Assembly: GCF_001008165.2 (NCBI RefSeq) | Contig: NZ_CP011452.2 | Location: forward strand, 3,322,292 to 3,386,291 | DNA: 64,000 bases | Direction: 5' to 3' | Origin: Croceibacterium atlanticum | Lineage (GTDB): Bacteria > Pseudomonadota > Alphaproteobacteria > Sphingomonadales > Sphingomonadaceae | In this document: one piece after another, positions 46,416 through 56,552 of the stretch | How the letters are laid out: every line of letters starts with the position of its first letter | How positions within the stretch are numbered: the stretch's first letter is position 1 | Made by a program: the position numbers and the translations under genes | Notes under the pieces: model-generated | What the model was told of the DNA's origin: nothing | What the model saw: only the letters and a program-made list of their open reading frames with translations | The model's database searches: none

Positions 46416-48473
46416 ATGCGCGCAAGCACGATCAATTGCTGCCGGTGGCTGATTGTCCTCCTCGCCGCCATGGCGGCGCAGGTGGCCATGGCCCAATTGC
46501 CCCCGCCGCAACCGGCCAAGGGCAATAATATCGCCTCTGAACTGGTGGCGGAAGGTGGCGCCCAGGCCGGCGAAATGCTGACCGTGGCGCTGCATTTCCG
46601 GCCCGAACCGGGCTGGCACGGATATTGGTCCAATCCGGGCGATGCCGGATATGGCATGGAACTGGACTGGAACCTGCCGGAAGGGTGGGAGGCCGGAGAG
46701 CCTGATTATCCGGTGCCCGAAACGCTCGTGATCTCGAACCTGATGAATCACGTCTATGAAGGCGATTATGCCGTGCTGGTGCCGATTTCGGTCCCGGCTG
46801 ATGCGCAGCTTTCCGGGCCGGTGCCGATAGAGCTGAAGGCGGACTGGCTGGCCTGTACCGATCAGATCTGCGTGCCCGAAAGCGCGACCATGAGTTTACG
46901 TCTGCCGGTCGGGGCGGATGTGCCGCGCGATCCGCGTTTCGACCAATGGCGTGCCGCCCTGCCGCCCATGCTCGATAGCGAGGCGGCCTTTGAACTGACC
47001 GGGGATGCGCTGCGCATTGCCATCCCGCTGCCCGCTTCGCTGGACCTTGCCGAACCGCATGTTTTCGTGGGCGAAACGCAGCTGGTCGATTATGCCGCGC
47101 CGCAGATATTCATGCGCGATGGGGATCTGCTGGTGGCGGAAATCCCGCGTGAAGGGCTGGCCGACGGGGCAGGCCGCATTCCCGGCATATTGAAGCTCGA
47201 CAATTTGGGAGGCGGGCTGCGCTTTTCTGCCATGCCTGGCGAAGTGCCGGCTGGCGGTACACCTGTTGGCGGCACGGCACAGGCGCTTGCGCCGATCTGG
47301 CTGTTGCTGGGCGGGGCGTTCATCGGCGGGCTGATTCTCAATCTGATGCCCTGCGTGTTCCCCATCCTCAGCCTCAAGGCGTTGACGCTGGCCCGCGCGG
47401 GGGAAAGCGCGGAGGGCGCGCGGCGTGAAGGGCTGGCTTACACGGCGGGCGTGGTGCTGGCCTGCCTTGCACTGGGCGGCTTGCTGCTGGCCCTGCGCGC
47501 GGCGGGCAGCGAGATCGGCTGGGCCTTCCAGTTGCAGGAACCGGGCGTGGTGGTCGCGTTGCTGGTTCTGGCGGTGCTGATCACGGCCAATTTTGCCGGC
47601 CTGTATGAATTGCCCTCTTTTTCCTTCACCCGCGAAGGGGGGCGGGCCAGCGCCTTTTCAACCGGATTACTCGCGGCCTTCGTGGCGACGCCCTGCACCG
47701 GGCCGTTCATGGCGGCGGCGCTGGGCGCCGCCCTGCTGCTGCCATGGTGGCAAGCGCTGATCCTGTTTGCGGCGATGGGGCTGGGGCTGGCGCTACCGTT
47801 CCTCCTGCTCGGCTTCGTGCCCCCGCTCAGGCGGCTATTGCCCAAGCCGGGGCGCTGGATGGAATGGTTCCGCAAGATCATGGCAGTGCCGATGGGGCTG
47901 ACCGCGCTGGCCCTGCTATGGCTGTGCTGGCGGCTGGGTGGCTGGCAATTCGCCGCTCTGGCCGGTGTTCTGGCGCTGGTGCTGACCGGCGCCCTGGCCT
48001 GGGGCCTGCGGGAAGGAAACAGGGGGCGCCCAGGGCGCTTCGTGCTGCCATCCATCGCCGGTCTGGCCCTGGCAATATCGGTCGTGCTGCTGCCCATGGT
48101 CCATGCACCGCCGGGCAATTCGGAACAGAGCCTGCTTTCCCCGCGCAATTTCAGTGATGCCGTGCTGGCTGATGCGCGGGCGGAGAAGCGCCCGGTCTTC
48201 CTCTGGTTCACTGCCGATTGGTGCCTGACCTGCAAGGTCAACGAAAATGTCGCGATCGAACGAGAGACGACGCGCAAGGCCTTTGAAAGGGCGGGTGTCA
48301 TCGCCATTCGCGGCGACTGGACGCGGCGTGATCCGGAGATCACCCGCTTCCTCACCGCCCAAGGTGCCGCGGGTGTGCCGCTCTATTTGTGGTATCCGGC
48401 TGGCGGAGAAGGCGAAGTGCTGCCGCAAGTGCTGACGCCGGACATGCTGGCCGAGTTGGCAGCTGCCGAGTAG
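46416..48473 (+). CDS. DsbD-like thiol:disulfide interchange protein
   Basis: 685 residues. Signal peptide, a periplasmic N-terminal part of the DsbD-alpha-like/DUF255-free type (WHGYWSNPGDAGYGMELDW), about eight membrane helices containing two conserved cysteines (LMPCVFPI and FVATPCTGPF), and a C-terminal thioredoxin domain with WFTADWCLTCKVNE (CxxC). It carries electrons from cytoplasmic thioredoxin to periplasmic targets such as cytochrome c assembly. This form (ScsB/DsbD2-like) lacks the canonical N-terminal DsbD cysteines as far as I can see. Confidence 0.85.
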   Translation: MRASTINCCRWLIVLLAAMAAQVAMAQLPPPQPAKGNNIASELVAEGGAQAGEMLTVALHFRPEPGWHGYWSNPGDAGYGMELDWNLPEGWEAGEPDYPVPETLVISNLMNHVYEGDYAVLVPISVPADAQLSGPVPIELKADWLACTDQICVPESATMSLRLPVGADVPRDPRFDQWRAALPPMLDSEAAFELTGDALRIAIPLPASLDLAEPHVFVGETQLVDYAAPQIFMRDGDLLVAEIPREGLADGAGRIPGILKLDNLGGGLRFSAMPGEVPAGGTPVGGTAQALAPIWLLLGGAFIGGLILNLMPCVFPILSLKALTLARAGESAEGARREGLAYTAGVVLACLALGGLLLALRAAGSEIGWAFQLQEPGVVVALLVLAVLITANFAGLYELPSFSFTREGGRASAFSTGLLAAFVATPCTGPFMAAALGAALLLPWWQALILFAAMGLGLALPFLLLGFVPPLRRLLPKPGRWMEWFRKIMAVPMGLTALALLWLCWRLGGWQFAALAGVLALVLTGALAWGLREGNRGRPGRFVLPSIAGLALAISVVLLPMVHAPPGNSEQSLLSPRNFSDAVLADARAEKRPVFLWFTADWCLTCKVNENVAIERETTRKAFERAGVIAIRGDWTRRDPEITRFLTAQGAAGVPLYLWYPAGGEGEVLPQVLTPDMLAELAAAE

Positions 48474-48505
48474 CGGGTTGGGGCGCGCTCATCCAGAACC
48501 CCCGT

Positions 48506-48567
48506 CCGCTCATCCTGAGCTTGTCGAAGGATGCACGCGTGGTTCGACAGGCTCACCACGAGCGGAG
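48506..48567. repeat. REP family 1, copies F and G, close inverted doublet
   Basis: Copy F (48506-48536, minus) and copy G (48538-48567, plus) are almost adjacent. Copy G has a fully changed but still complementary stem (CGTGGT and ACCACG) around the invariant loop. The doublet lies between the convergent DsbD-like and lipoprotein genes, so it may also serve as a terminator. Confidence 0.85.
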
Positions 48568-48574
48568 ATAGGCG

Positions 48575-49165
48575 CTATTCCGCCTCCCTGCCTTCAGCCT
48601 CTTCCTGCTCTTTCGCCTGGGCCTGCTGTACCCGGCCGCCCGCGCGGCACCAGTTCACGAATTCGCCGGGAATGCGGCTGCCCGCGATCGCCAGCGATCC
48701 GCCACCGGGAAGCGTCGCCTCCAATTCGCGTGAGCCGGTGAATACGTCCAGTTTCGGATCGCGCGCGGGGACGGCGCCTTCCCAGCGCCATTCGCCATCC
48801 ACCAGCGCTGCGTCCAGCTTGAAACGGGAGATCGTGCCATTGCCGATGATCGGGAACAGCGCCTTCTGCCCGGGTCGGCCGGTAACATGGCGGATGATGT
48901 GCAATTGCGCCGGTTCCGTGCGCAAATTGCAGGACAATGTGAGGAACGGAGGTTCTTCCGGCTGCCCGAAATGGATCGCCTGACCGTTTTCGCTGACCAC
49001 CCAGCCGGCCCCTTCCGTTTCGGGTGAGGGCAGGGGTGTTTCCGCGGCATGGCGAGCTTCGGCAAGGGAGATGCGCTGCACATCGTCCGGTTCGGACGCA
49101 GAATTGCTGCAGCCCGGCAAGGCCGCAAGCAAGGCGATGGGAAAGACAGGAACAATGCGCGCCAT
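48575..49165 (-). CDS. Hypothetical lipoprotein, paralogue A
   Basis: 196 residues. A signal peptide with lipobox (LLAALPGCSN) predicts a lipid-anchored protein. The mature part has one Cys in TLSCNLRTEP and one near the C-terminus in FVNWCRAGG. A highly charged Gln/Glu-rich tail ends the protein (QAQAKEQEEAEGREAE). It shares the arrangement of these elements, and phrases such as GxPxxxPxxxLxC, with the next gene. I do not recognise the family. Confidence 0.7.
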   Translation of the reverse strand: MARIVPVFPIALLAALPGCSNSASEPDDVQRISLAEARHAAETPLPSPETEGAGWVVSENGQAIHFGQPEEPPFLTLSCNLRTEPAQLHIIRHVTGRPGQKALFPIIGNGTISRFKLDAALVDGEWRWEGAVPARDPKLDVFTGSRELEATLPGGGSLAIAGSRIPGEFVNWCRAGGRVQQAQAKEQEEAEGREAE

Positions 49166-49214
49166 GCCGCCTGATGGCGGCGTTGCGGCCCGGTTTCAAG
49201 CGGGCTTGAGAGGG

Positions 49215-49745
49215 TCAGCCCCGGCAATCCGCAACCACGCGGCGAAAAGCATCGCTGGGCGGCATGCGGAAGGAGGGGCCGCCTGCAACGGACACGGCGA
49301 AGGGGGCATCCAGTCCGGCCAGAATCGTGGCGAAAGGGTCCCCGGCAGGCAGACGAGCGGTGACTCGCGGCAAGGGTTCGGCCTGTGCCGTTCCGTCGAG
49401 CGTGCGGATTTCGCCACCTGCCATCAGGCGCATGTCCGTTTCGCCAGGTTCCACCAGCACGCTACGCGAAAAGACAAGTTCCCCATCCTCGCAACCGACG
49501 GAGAAGCTTGCCTCCGTCCCGGGAGGCCCGAACAACACCGCCGGGTTGCCGGCCAGTTGCTTGCTGATCCATTCGCCCTGCATCACCGCGTCGGAGCCGA
49601 GTTCGTCCTCCGGCGGTGTCGTTGCGGTGTCGGACGATGCTATTCCCGATCCGCTCTCTGGCGGCATATCGGTGGGGGCCGGTTCTTCTGAACATGCGGC
49701 AAGGCCCAGAATTCCAATGGCAGCGATAGCGGCGAGTCGGCGCAT
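49215..49745 (-). CDS. Hypothetical lipoprotein, paralogue B
   Basis: 176 residues from the ATG at 49745; the in-frame start at 49790 lacks a signal-like N-terminus. Lipobox LGLAACSEE, then an acidic linker, then a globular part with Cys in SFSVGCEDG and a C-terminal VADCRG. It resembles paralogue A in layout (two conserved Cys, similar spacing) and lies 49 bases upstream of it. Function unknown; both are between dsbD-like and uvrB genes. Confidence 0.68.
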   Translation of the reverse strand: MRRLAAIAAIGILGLAACSEEPAPTDMPPESGSGIASSDTATTPPEDELGSDAVMQGEWISKQLAGNPAVLFGPPGTEASFSVGCEDGELVFSRSVLVEPGETDMRLMAGGEIRTLDGTAQAEPLPRVTARLPAGDPFATILAGLDAPFAVSVAGGPSFRMPPSDAFRRVVADCRG

Positions 49746-49808
49746 GGCTATCTTGTCTCCTCCCCCGGGCAACGGGGCGGGAGATGCCAATGTTCCGTCA
49801 GGTGCGGC

Positions 49809-51995
49809 TTATTTCTTCCACTTTTTCTGCACCTTGCCGTAGCGCGTCTTGCGCGTGCCCGGCCTGCCTTCATTGGATCTGCCGACCAATGGCGCCTTCT
49901 TCTCGCCTTCGGCCAGGCCGAGTTCCTCGTTCTCCAGCCGGCGGATTTCGTCGCGCAGGCGGCCGGCTTCCTCGAATTCCAGATCCGCGGCGGCTTCGCG
50001 CATCCGCTTTTCCAGATCTTCGATATAGGCGCGCAGGTTATGGCCGACGAGATTGTTCACATCCTCGTCGCCCGTATCCACGGTTACGCCGTCCTGCGCC
50101 GCAGTATGGGCCACGATATCGGCGATCTGGCGCTTGATCGTCTGCGGCGTGATGCCGTGTTCCTCGTTATAGGCGCGCTGTTTTTCGCGCCTGCGTTCGG
50201 TCTCCGCCATGGCGCGTTCCATGCTGCCGGTGATGCGATCGGCATAGAGGATCACGCGCCCATCCACATTGCGCGCCGCGCGGCCAATGGTCTGGATCAG
50301 GCTGGTTTCACTGCGCAGGAAACCTTCCTTGTCAGCGTCCAGGATGCAGACCAGCCCGCATTCGGGAATGTCCAGCCCCTCGCGCAGCAGGTTGATGCCC
50401 ACCAGCACGTCATAGACGCCGAGCCGCAGATCGCGGATCAGTTCGATACGTTCCAGCGTTTCGACATCGCTGTGCATGTAACGGACCTTCACGCCCGCTT
50501 CGTGCATGAATTCGGTCAGATCTTCCGCCATGCGCTTGGTCAGCGTGGTGACAAGCGTGCGATAACCCTTCTCGGCGGTGGCCTTGCACTCGGTAATGCA
50601 GTCCTGCACCTGGTCTTCCACCGGGCGGATCTCTACGGGCGGATCGATCAGGCCGGTCGGGCGGATCACCTGTTCGGCAAACACGCCGCCGGTTTCTTCC
50701 ATTTCCCATGAACCGGGCGTGGCGGAAACGGCGATGGTCTGCGGGCGCATCGCATCCCATTCGTTGAAGCGCAGCGGGCGGTTGTCGATGCAGCTGGGCA
50801 GGCGGAAACCATATTCGGCCAGCGTCAGTTTGCGCCGATGGTCCCCCCGCGCCATGGCGCCGATCTGCGGCACGGTCTGGTGGCTTTCATCCACGAACAG
50901 CAGGGCATTTTCGGGCAGATATTCGAACAGGGTCGGCGGCGGTTCGCCCGGCAGGCGGCCGGTCAGGAAGCGGGAGTAGTTTTCAATCCCCGCACAGCTG
51001 CCGGTCGCGGCGATCATTTCGAGATCGAAATTGGTCCGCTGTTCCAGCCTTTGCGCTTCCAGCAGGCGGCCTTCCGCGTGCAATTCCTTCAGCCGTTCCT
51101 GCAATTCGAAGCGGATCGCTTCCGCCGCCTGTTTCATGGTCGGGCCGGGCGTAACGTAATGCGAATTGGCATAGACGCGGACCTTGTCCAGATTGGCGCC
51201 CTTGGTGCCGGTCAGCGGATCGAACTCGCTGATTTCCTCGATCTCGTCCCCGAAGAAGCTGATCCGCCAGGCCATGTCTTCATAATGGCTGGGGAAGATC
51301 TCCAGATTATCGCCCCGCACGCGGAAACTGCCGCGGGCGAAGGCCACGTCGTTGCGCTTGTATTGCAGGGATACCAGCTTGCGGATCAATTCGCGCTGGT
51401 CGACCGTTTCGCCCTTCTTGATGTCGAATACCATGGCGGAATAGGTTTCCACCGAACCGATGCCGTAAAGGCAGGAAACGGAGGCGACGATCAGCACGTC
51501 ATCCCGTTCCAGCAAGGCACGGGTGGCCGAATGGCGCATCCGGTCGATCGCCTCGTTTACGGAACTTTCCTTCTCGATATAGGTGTCGGACCGGGGGACA
51601 TAGGCTTCCGGCTGGTAATAATCGTAATAACTGACGAAATATTCCACCGCATTTTCGGGAAAGAAGCTCTTGAATTCGCCATAGAGCTGGGCGGCCAGGA
51701 TCTTGTTCGGCGCCAGAACCAGGGCCGGACGCTGCAATTCTTCCACCACCTTGGCCATGGTGAAGGTCTTGCCGCTGCCGGTCACGCCCAGCAGGACCTG
51801 CGTCTTTTCGTCCTGCCGCGCAGATTCAACCAGTTCGCGGATCGCGGTCGGCTGGTCGCCATTCGGCTCATACTCGCTGACCAGCTTGAACGGGCGCCCG
51901 CCATCGCTCTTTTCCGGTCGAACCGGCTTGTGCGGGGTGAAGCTTTCCGAAGTATCGGGCTCTTCCAGCCCGCGACGAATTACAAGTTCGGCCAT
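49809..51995 (-). CDS. uvrB: Excinuclease ABC subunit B
   Basis: 728 residues from the ATG at 51995, the start being uncertain (ATG at 52013 is also in frame and neither has a strong RBS). Helicase motif [15 protein letters not shown]; the beta-hairpin region [17 protein letters not shown]; motif [11 protein letters not shown]; and a C-terminal UVR domain ending in [20 protein letters not shown]. UvrB verifies lesions and loads UvrC in nucleotide excision repair. A 50-residue N-terminal extension before the helicase core is longer than in E. coli. Confidence 0.95.
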   Translation of the reverse strand: MAELVIRRGLEEPDTSESFTPHKPVRPEKSDGGRPFKLVSEYEPNGDQPTAIRELVESARQDEKTQVLLGVTGSGKTFTMAKVVEELQRPALVLAPNKILAAQLYGEFKSFFPENAVEYFVSYYDYYQPEAYVPRSDTYIEKESSVNEAIDRMRHSATRALLERDDVLIVASVSCLYGIGSVETYSAMVFDIKKGETVDQRELIRKLVSLQYKRNDVAFARGSFRVRGDNLEIFPSHYEDMAWRISFFGDEIEEISEFDPLTGTKGANLDKVRVYANSHYVTPGPTMKQAAEAIRFELQERLKELHAEGRLLEAQRLEQRTNFDLEMIAATGSCAGIENYSRFLTGRLPGEPPPTLFEYLPENALLFVDESHQTVPQIGAMARGDHRRKLTLAEYGFRLPSCIDNRPLRFNEWDAMRPQTIAVSATPGSWEMEETGGVFAEQVIRPTGLIDPPVEIRPVEDQVQDCITECKATAEKGYRTLVTTLTKRMAEDLTEFMHEAGVKVRYMHSDVETLERIELIRDLRLGVYDVLVGINLLREGLDIPECGLVCILDADKEGFLRSETSLIQTIGRAARNVDGRVILYADRITGSMERAMAETERRREKQRAYNEEHGITPQTIKRQIADIVAHTAAQDGVTVDTGDEDVNNLVGHNLRAYIEDLEKRMREAAADLEFEEAGRLRDEIRRLENEELGLAEGEKKAPLVGRSNEGRPGTRKTRYGKVQKKWKK

Positions 51996-52115
51996 GGGGC
52001 AGGATATGGGCATGTCGGCCCGATCACGCAATCATTGGCAGCATGTCGGGGGCTTGCTAGCATCCCCACCCGTAACGCGGCCCGGAATGAGGCCGCTATT
52101 CAAGGGGGATATGCG

Positions 52116-52661
52116 ATGCGTTTGAAACATGCCCTGCCGATCGGTGCCGTTTTTGCCGTTTTTGCCGCTGTCACCGCCGCGAACGGCGCGGCGCAGGATG
52201 GCGTTTCCGTTGAGGCGGCCCGCGCCGCAGCCGAAAGCGCGGTGAAGCCGGTCCCCGGCCAATACGAATCGCAGAACGAACTGGTCGATTTCCAGGCTGA
52301 CGGCATTCCCGCCAACATGAAGGGCATGATGCGCAATGCCATGTCCAGCGCCTTTGCCCAGAACAACAGCTTCTGCGTCACGCCGGAAGAGGCGGAACAA
52401 GGCGCCTCCCGCATGATCGAGGAGCTGGCGCAGAACGATTGCACGCTGAACAAGTTCGACGTGGATGGCGGCTCCATCGATGCCGACCTGACCTGCCGGA
52501 ACGATGGCGGGGAAGGCAATATCACCATGGTCGGCACGATGACGCCGGAAAGTTCCGACATCGTCATGACGGTGGACCAGTCGATGCCCGAAATGGGGAA
52601 CATGCTGATCAAGGTGAACATGAAGGCAAGGCGCGTGGGCGAATGCTCCGGCGCGAAATGA
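52116..52661 (+). CDS. DUF3617 secreted protein, first of tandem pair
   Basis: 181 residues from the ATG at 52116 (AAGGGGGAT upstream). A Sec signal peptide precedes a mature protein with KPVPGQYESQNELVDFQADG, the Cys-containing NSFCVTPEEAEQG, NDCTLNKFDVDGG and a C-terminal RVGECSG. This is DUF3617, an uncharacterised secreted family abundant in sphingomonads. The three cysteines are conserved in the next gene, which begins 11 bases after its stop. Confidence 0.85.
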   Translation: MRLKHALPIGAVFAVFAAVTAANGAAQDGVSVEAARAAAESAVKPVPGQYESQNELVDFQADGIPANMKGMMRNAMSSAFAQNNSFCVTPEEAEQGASRMIEELAQNDCTLNKFDVDGGSIDADLTCRNDGGEGNITMVGTMTPESSDIVMTVDQSMPEMGNMLIKVNMKARRVGECSGAK

Positions 52662-52672
52662 AGGAAGTGACG

Positions 52673-53221
52673 ATGCGCAAGATCCATGCCCTGCCGCTGG
52701 TCGCGGCCATCGCCCTTGCTGCCTGCAGCGGCGGGACGGAAGAGGAAAGTGCAACTGCGGGCGAAGGCCTGTCAGAAGCGGAGGCGAATGCCGCCGCGGA
52801 AGGCGCGATCAGGCTGACGCCGGGCCAGTATTCGACCACGCTGGAGCTGGTGGAATTCGAAGTGCCGGGCCTGTCTGGCGATCTGGCCGATCAGATTCGC
52901 GATCTGGCCGCCAGCGGCTTTGCCGAAGGCAACAGTTTCTGCCTGACACCCGAAGAGGCAGAGGAAGGGCCGCGTCGCATGGTTCGCGACCTTGCCGAGA
53001 ATGACTGCACCTTCAACAAGTTCGACGTGGCGGGCGGCACGATCAATGCCGATCTCAGCTGCATCGCGGATGACGGGTCGGAAGGCACGATGAAGATGAC
53101 CGGCACGATGACGTCGGAAAGTTCCGACATGATGATGGAAATGGACCAGCAGATCCCGCAAATGGGCAAGGCCCATATGAAGGTGAAAGTGAATAGCCGC
53201 CGCGTCGGGGAATGCAGCTGA
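52673..53221 (+). CDS. DUF3617 lipoprotein, second of tandem pair
   Basis: 182 residues from the ATG at 52673 (AAGGAAGTG upstream). Unlike its neighbour it has a lipobox (AIALAACSGG), so it should be lipid-anchored. The mature part repeats the DUF3617 landmarks: RLTPGQYSTTLELVEFEVPG, NSFCLTPEEAEEG, NDCTFNKFDVAGG and RVGECS. The two are a tandem duplication that has diverged in anchoring. Function unknown. Confidence 0.85.
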   Translation: MRKIHALPLVAAIALAACSGGTEEESATAGEGLSEAEANAAAEGAIRLTPGQYSTTLELVEFEVPGLSGDLADQIRDLAASGFAEGNSFCLTPEEAEEGPRRMVRDLAENDCTFNKFDVAGGTINADLSCIADDGSEGTMKMTGTMTSESSDMMMEMDQQIPQMGKAHMKVKVNSRRVGECS

Positions 53222-53245
53222 TCGCGGGCTGATTCGGGAAAGGTC

Positions 53246-53281
53246 CTGCCCCCCATCTACGTTCTTCGCAGGGCGGGGCAG
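53246..53281 (+). terminator. Terminator-like hairpin after the DUF3617 pair
   Basis: A seven-bp stem CTGCCCC with GGGGCAG and a loop of about 22 bases, followed by TTCTGTTAC. It lies 25 bases after the second stop. The long loop makes this only a weak call. Confidence 0.4.
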
Positions 53282-53299
53282 TTCTGTTACAGTCTGCCG

Positions 53300-54076
53300 A
53301 TGCGCGCGATGTCTTCCAACCGGGCCATTGCCGGTGCGTCCCGATGGGACGCCGGCTTTGCGCGCCGCCTCCGATTGCTGCGTGGCAAGGCTCCTGCGGG
53401 GGAGCGCGGGCCCGATGCCAAGCTCCTCTGGGGTGAACTGGCGACCTTTGCCGAACCGCTGCTGCGCCCGTTCCGGGAACCGATGGATGTTGCCGTGGCG
53501 GAACATCCGCGTGTTGTCATGCTGCTGCCGGGTTTCGGGACCCATCCCATGCGCATGCGCTACATGGCGCGGCAGCTTGAACGCGCGGGGCACAAGGTCA
53601 AGCGCTGGGGGCTGGGCTTCAATCTCGGCCCGACGCAGCAAAATTTCGATAAGCTGGCCCGCCGGGTAGAGCAGGTCAGCGCCCGATATGGGCAGAATGT
53701 GGTGCTCGTGGGCTGGAGCCTGGGCGGCATTTTCGCGCGCGAGATTGCCAAACGGCATCCCGAACATGTCGCGAAGGTGATTTCCATGGGCTCGCCCTTT
53801 TCGGGCACGCCCTATGCCAACAACGCCTGGCGCATCTATCAGCTGGTTACCGGCCATTCGGTGGAACAGCCACCTGTCGAGGCGGAGCTGGCGGTCAAAC
53901 CGCCGGTCGAAACGATTGCCCTGTGGAGCCCGCGCGACGGCGTGATCTCTCCGCGCAGCGCCTGCGGCCATCCGGGGGAACGCGATCGGGCCATTGCGAT
54001 ACGTTGCACCCATCTGGGATTTTCCAATTCTCACGAGGCGATAGGCACCATCTTGCGCGAGCTGGAGGAATTCTGA
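53300..54076 (+). CDS. Alpha/beta hydrolase family protein
   Basis: 258 residues. Nucleophile elbow GWSLGG (VLVGWSLGGIFAREIA) with catalytic Ser; preceding VVMLLPGFGTHPMRMRYM gives the oxyanion region; an Asp in WSPRDGVISP and a His in THLGFSNSHE complete the likely triad. This is a lipase/esterase-like triacylglycerol-lipase-type fold with a substrate unknown. It lies 71 bases upstream of the Anbu operon and could be part of it, but separate transcription is also possible. Confidence 0.82.
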   Translation: MRAMSSNRAIAGASRWDAGFARRLRLLRGKAPAGERGPDAKLLWGELATFAEPLLRPFREPMDVAVAEHPRVVMLLPGFGTHPMRMRYMARQLERAGHKVKRWGLGFNLGPTQQNFDKLARRVEQVSARYGQNVVLVGWSLGGIFAREIAKRHPEHVAKVISMGSPFSGTPYANNAWRIYQLVTGHSVEQPPVEAELAVKPPVETIALWSPRDGVISPRSACGHPGERDRAIAIRCTHLGFSNSHEAIGTILRELEEF

Positions 54077-54146
54077 AAAATCCTTACGCAGTCGCTCTTG
54101 GCTACTGGCGTCAAGCGTGCCATGTTGCACTGCATCAAAGGATAGT

Positions 54147-55577
54147 ATGAACGCACCAGGCCCCGCCCAGTTCGATGAAATGCATGAAGCCGATGGCTCG
54201 GTTCGCGACGCATATCGCGAATATGAGAAGTGGCTGAACGAACAGGATTCGGCCGGTATGCGCCGCAAGGGGTTTGAAGCGGAAAGCTTCTTCCGCCGCA
54301 CCGGCATCACCTTCAATGTCTACGGGGACAATGACGCCGAAGAACGGCTGATCCCCTTCGATATGGTTCCCCGCATCATTACGGGGCGCGAATGGCGGCA
54401 CCTTTCCCGCGGAATCGAACAGCGGGTGAGGGCGCTCAACGCCTTCATGCACGATCTATATCACCGGCAGGAAATCATCCGCTCCGGCCGGCTGCCCGAA
54501 CGGTTGTTCCGCCACAATAACGCCTGGCTGCCGCAGATGGTGGGCTTCACACCGCCCGGCGGAGTCTACACCCATATCGTCGGGATCGATCTGGTCCGCA
54601 CCGGGGCGGACGAATTCATGGTGCTGGAAGACAATGCCCGCACACCATCGGGCGTCAGCTATATGCTCGAAAACCGCGAAACCATGATGGCGATGTTCCC
54701 CGAACTGTTCAGCCGTATCAAGGTGCAGCAGGTTTCGGACTATCCGCGCCGCCTGGGCAAGAGCCTGGCCGCCTGCGCACCGCCGCGTGCCTCCAGCAAT
54801 CCGCGCGTCGCCGTGCTGACCCCGGGCATCTACAATTCCGCCTATTTCGAACACGCTTTCCTGGCGGACCAGATGGGCGCCGAACTGGTAGAAGGCAGCG
54901 ATCTGCGGGTGGTGGATGGCCGTGTGCAGATGCGCACGACTTGCGGCTTCGAACCGATCGACGTGCTCTATCGCCGCGTGGATGATGAATTCCTCGATCC
55001 GCTGACCTTCAATCCCGACAGCGTTCTGGGCGTGCCGGGGATCATGGATGTCTATCGCGATGGCGGGATCACCATCGCCAATGCGCCGGGCACGGGCGTG
55101 GCGGACGACAAGGCGATCTATTCCTTCATGCCGGAAATCGTGGAATTCTATACCGGTGAACAGCCGCTGCTGCCCAATGTGCAGACCTGGCGCTGTGCCG
55201 ATCCGGACAGTCTGAAATATGTGCTGGAAAACCTGCCCGAACTGGTGGTGAAGGAAGTCCACGGTTCCGGCGGTTACGGGATGTTGATCGGCCCGACCTC
55301 TTCGAAGAAGGAACTGGCCCAATTCCGCAAGAAGCTGGAGGCAGCGCCGGAAAACTACATCGCGCAGCCCACGCTTTCGCTGTCCACCTGCCCGATCTTC
55401 ACCCGCAAGGGGCTGGCGCCGCGCCATGTCGATCTGCGGCCCTTCGTGCTCGTTTCGCCAGAAGGGGTGGACATCACGCCCGGCGGCCTGACGCGCGTCG
55501 CGCTGAAGAAGGGATCGCTGGTCGTCAATTCCAGCCAGGGCGGCGGCACGAAAGACAGCTGGGTTCTGGACGACTGA
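54147..55577 (+). CDS. Circularly permuted ATP-grasp (type 2) protein of Anbu operon
   Basis: 476 residues from the ATG at 54147 (AAAGGATAGT upstream). It matches the CP-ATP-grasp type 2 family: RKGFEAESFFRRTGITFNVYG, FPFDMVPRIITGREW-like block, EDNARTPSGVSYMLENR and VDLRPFVL with GGLTRVAL near the end. In the literature these occur with alpha-E, transglutaminase and Anbu genes in a conserved peptide-synthesis/degradation operon. The amide product is not known. The next gene starts 16 bases after its stop. Confidence 0.9.
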   Translation: MNAPGPAQFDEMHEADGSVRDAYREYEKWLNEQDSAGMRRKGFEAESFFRRTGITFNVYGDNDAEERLIPFDMVPRIITGREWRHLSRGIEQRVRALNAFMHDLYHRQEIIRSGRLPERLFRHNNAWLPQMVGFTPPGGVYTHIVGIDLVRTGADEFMVLEDNARTPSGVSYMLENRETMMAMFPELFSRIKVQQVSDYPRRLGKSLAACAPPRASSNPRVAVLTPGIYNSAYFEHAFLADQMGAELVEGSDLRVVDGRVQMRTTCGFEPIDVLYRRVDDEFLDPLTFNPDSVLGVPGIMDVYRDGGITIANAPGTGVADDKAIYSFMPEIVEFYTGEQPLLPNVQTWRCADPDSLKYVLENLPELVVKEVHGSGGYGMLIGPTSSKKELAQFRKKLEAAPENYIAQPTLSLSTCPIFTRKGLAPRHVDLRPFVLVSPEGVDITPGGLTRVALKKGSLVVNSSQGGGTKDSWVLDD

Positions 55578-55593
55578 TGGGGGAGCGCATTCC

Positions 55594-56538
55594 TTGCTAG
55601 GCCGCACCGCCAACGGCATCTTCTGGATGTACCGCTATCTGGAGCGGGCCGAGAACACGGCCAGGCTGCTGGCCGCGGGCCACCGCATGACGCTGACCCG
55701 CGGCGGCGATGCCGCCAACCAGGAATGGCGGTCCATCCTGACCACTCTGGGCCTGTTGCAGGCCTATAACGAACATTACGAAGATTATACCGGCGCGCAT
55801 GTCTGCGATTTCGTGCTGCGGGCCAGGGTCAATCCCGAAAGCGTGCTGTCCATGTTCGAACGGGCACGGATGAATGCCCGCTCCTGCCGTTCGGCCATCA
55901 CTGCCGAAGTGTGGGAAGCGGTCAATGAAGGCTGGATGAGCCTGAGCGATCTGCTGGCGCGGCAGGTGCGGGAAAGCAATCTGGGCATGGCGCTGGGCGC
56001 GATCCGGCGCGAATCCACACTGGCGCGCGGTGCGACCTATGGTTCCATGCTGCGCAACGAGACTTATGCCTTCGCCCGTCTGGGCACATTTCTGGAACGG
56101 GCTGACAACACGGCGCGCATTCTCGATATCAAATATTACCTGCTGCTCCCTTCGCTCTCCTATGTCGGGACCGCACTGGATAGCGGGCAATGGGACAATG
56201 TGCTGCGTTCGCTTTCGGGGGAGCGCGCCTATCGCTGGCTCAATGCCGGACGGATGGATGCGCGGTCCATCGCCGATTTCCTGATCCTGGACGATCGCTT
56301 CCCCCGCAGCCTTTCCTTCTGCCTGACTGAAATGCGGGAAAATCTGGCCAAGCTGGAACGGATGCATGGCGGGGACGGGCCCGCGCATGAAGCGATCCGC
56401 GCGGTGGATACCAAGCTGCTGGGCAAGACGGTGGAGGATATTTTCGATCGGGGCCTGCACGAATTCCTGGTGGATTTCATCTCCGCAAACCAGACCGTGG
56501 CCAGTTCCATTGCCGAACAATATCGCTTCATAGCCTGA
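55594..56538 (+). CDS. Alpha-E domain protein of Anbu operon
   Basis: 314 residues from a TTG at 55594 (GGGGGAGCGCATTCC upstream). All-helical alpha-E family: LGRTANGIFWMYRYLERAENTARLL at the N-terminus, VWEAVNEGWMSL in the middle, and FLERADNTARILDIKYYLLL later, giving an internal duplication of the ERAxNTARxL motif. The function is unknown; it always accompanies CP-ATP-grasp genes and may be its partner subunit. Confidence 0.9.
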   Translation: MLGRTANGIFWMYRYLERAENTARLLAAGHRMTLTRGGDAANQEWRSILTTLGLLQAYNEHYEDYTGAHVCDFVLRARVNPESVLSMFERARMNARSCRSAITAEVWEAVNEGWMSLSDLLARQVRESNLGMALGAIRRESTLARGATYGSMLRNETYAFARLGTFLERADNTARILDIKYYLLLPSLSYVGTALDSGQWDNVLRSLSGERAYRWLNAGRMDARSIADFLILDDRFPRSLSFCLTEMRENLAKLERMHGGDGPAHEAIRAVDTKLLGKTVEDIFDRGLHEFLVDFISANQTVASSIAEQYRFIA

Positions 56539-56552
56539 GGACAGGAAAGCCC

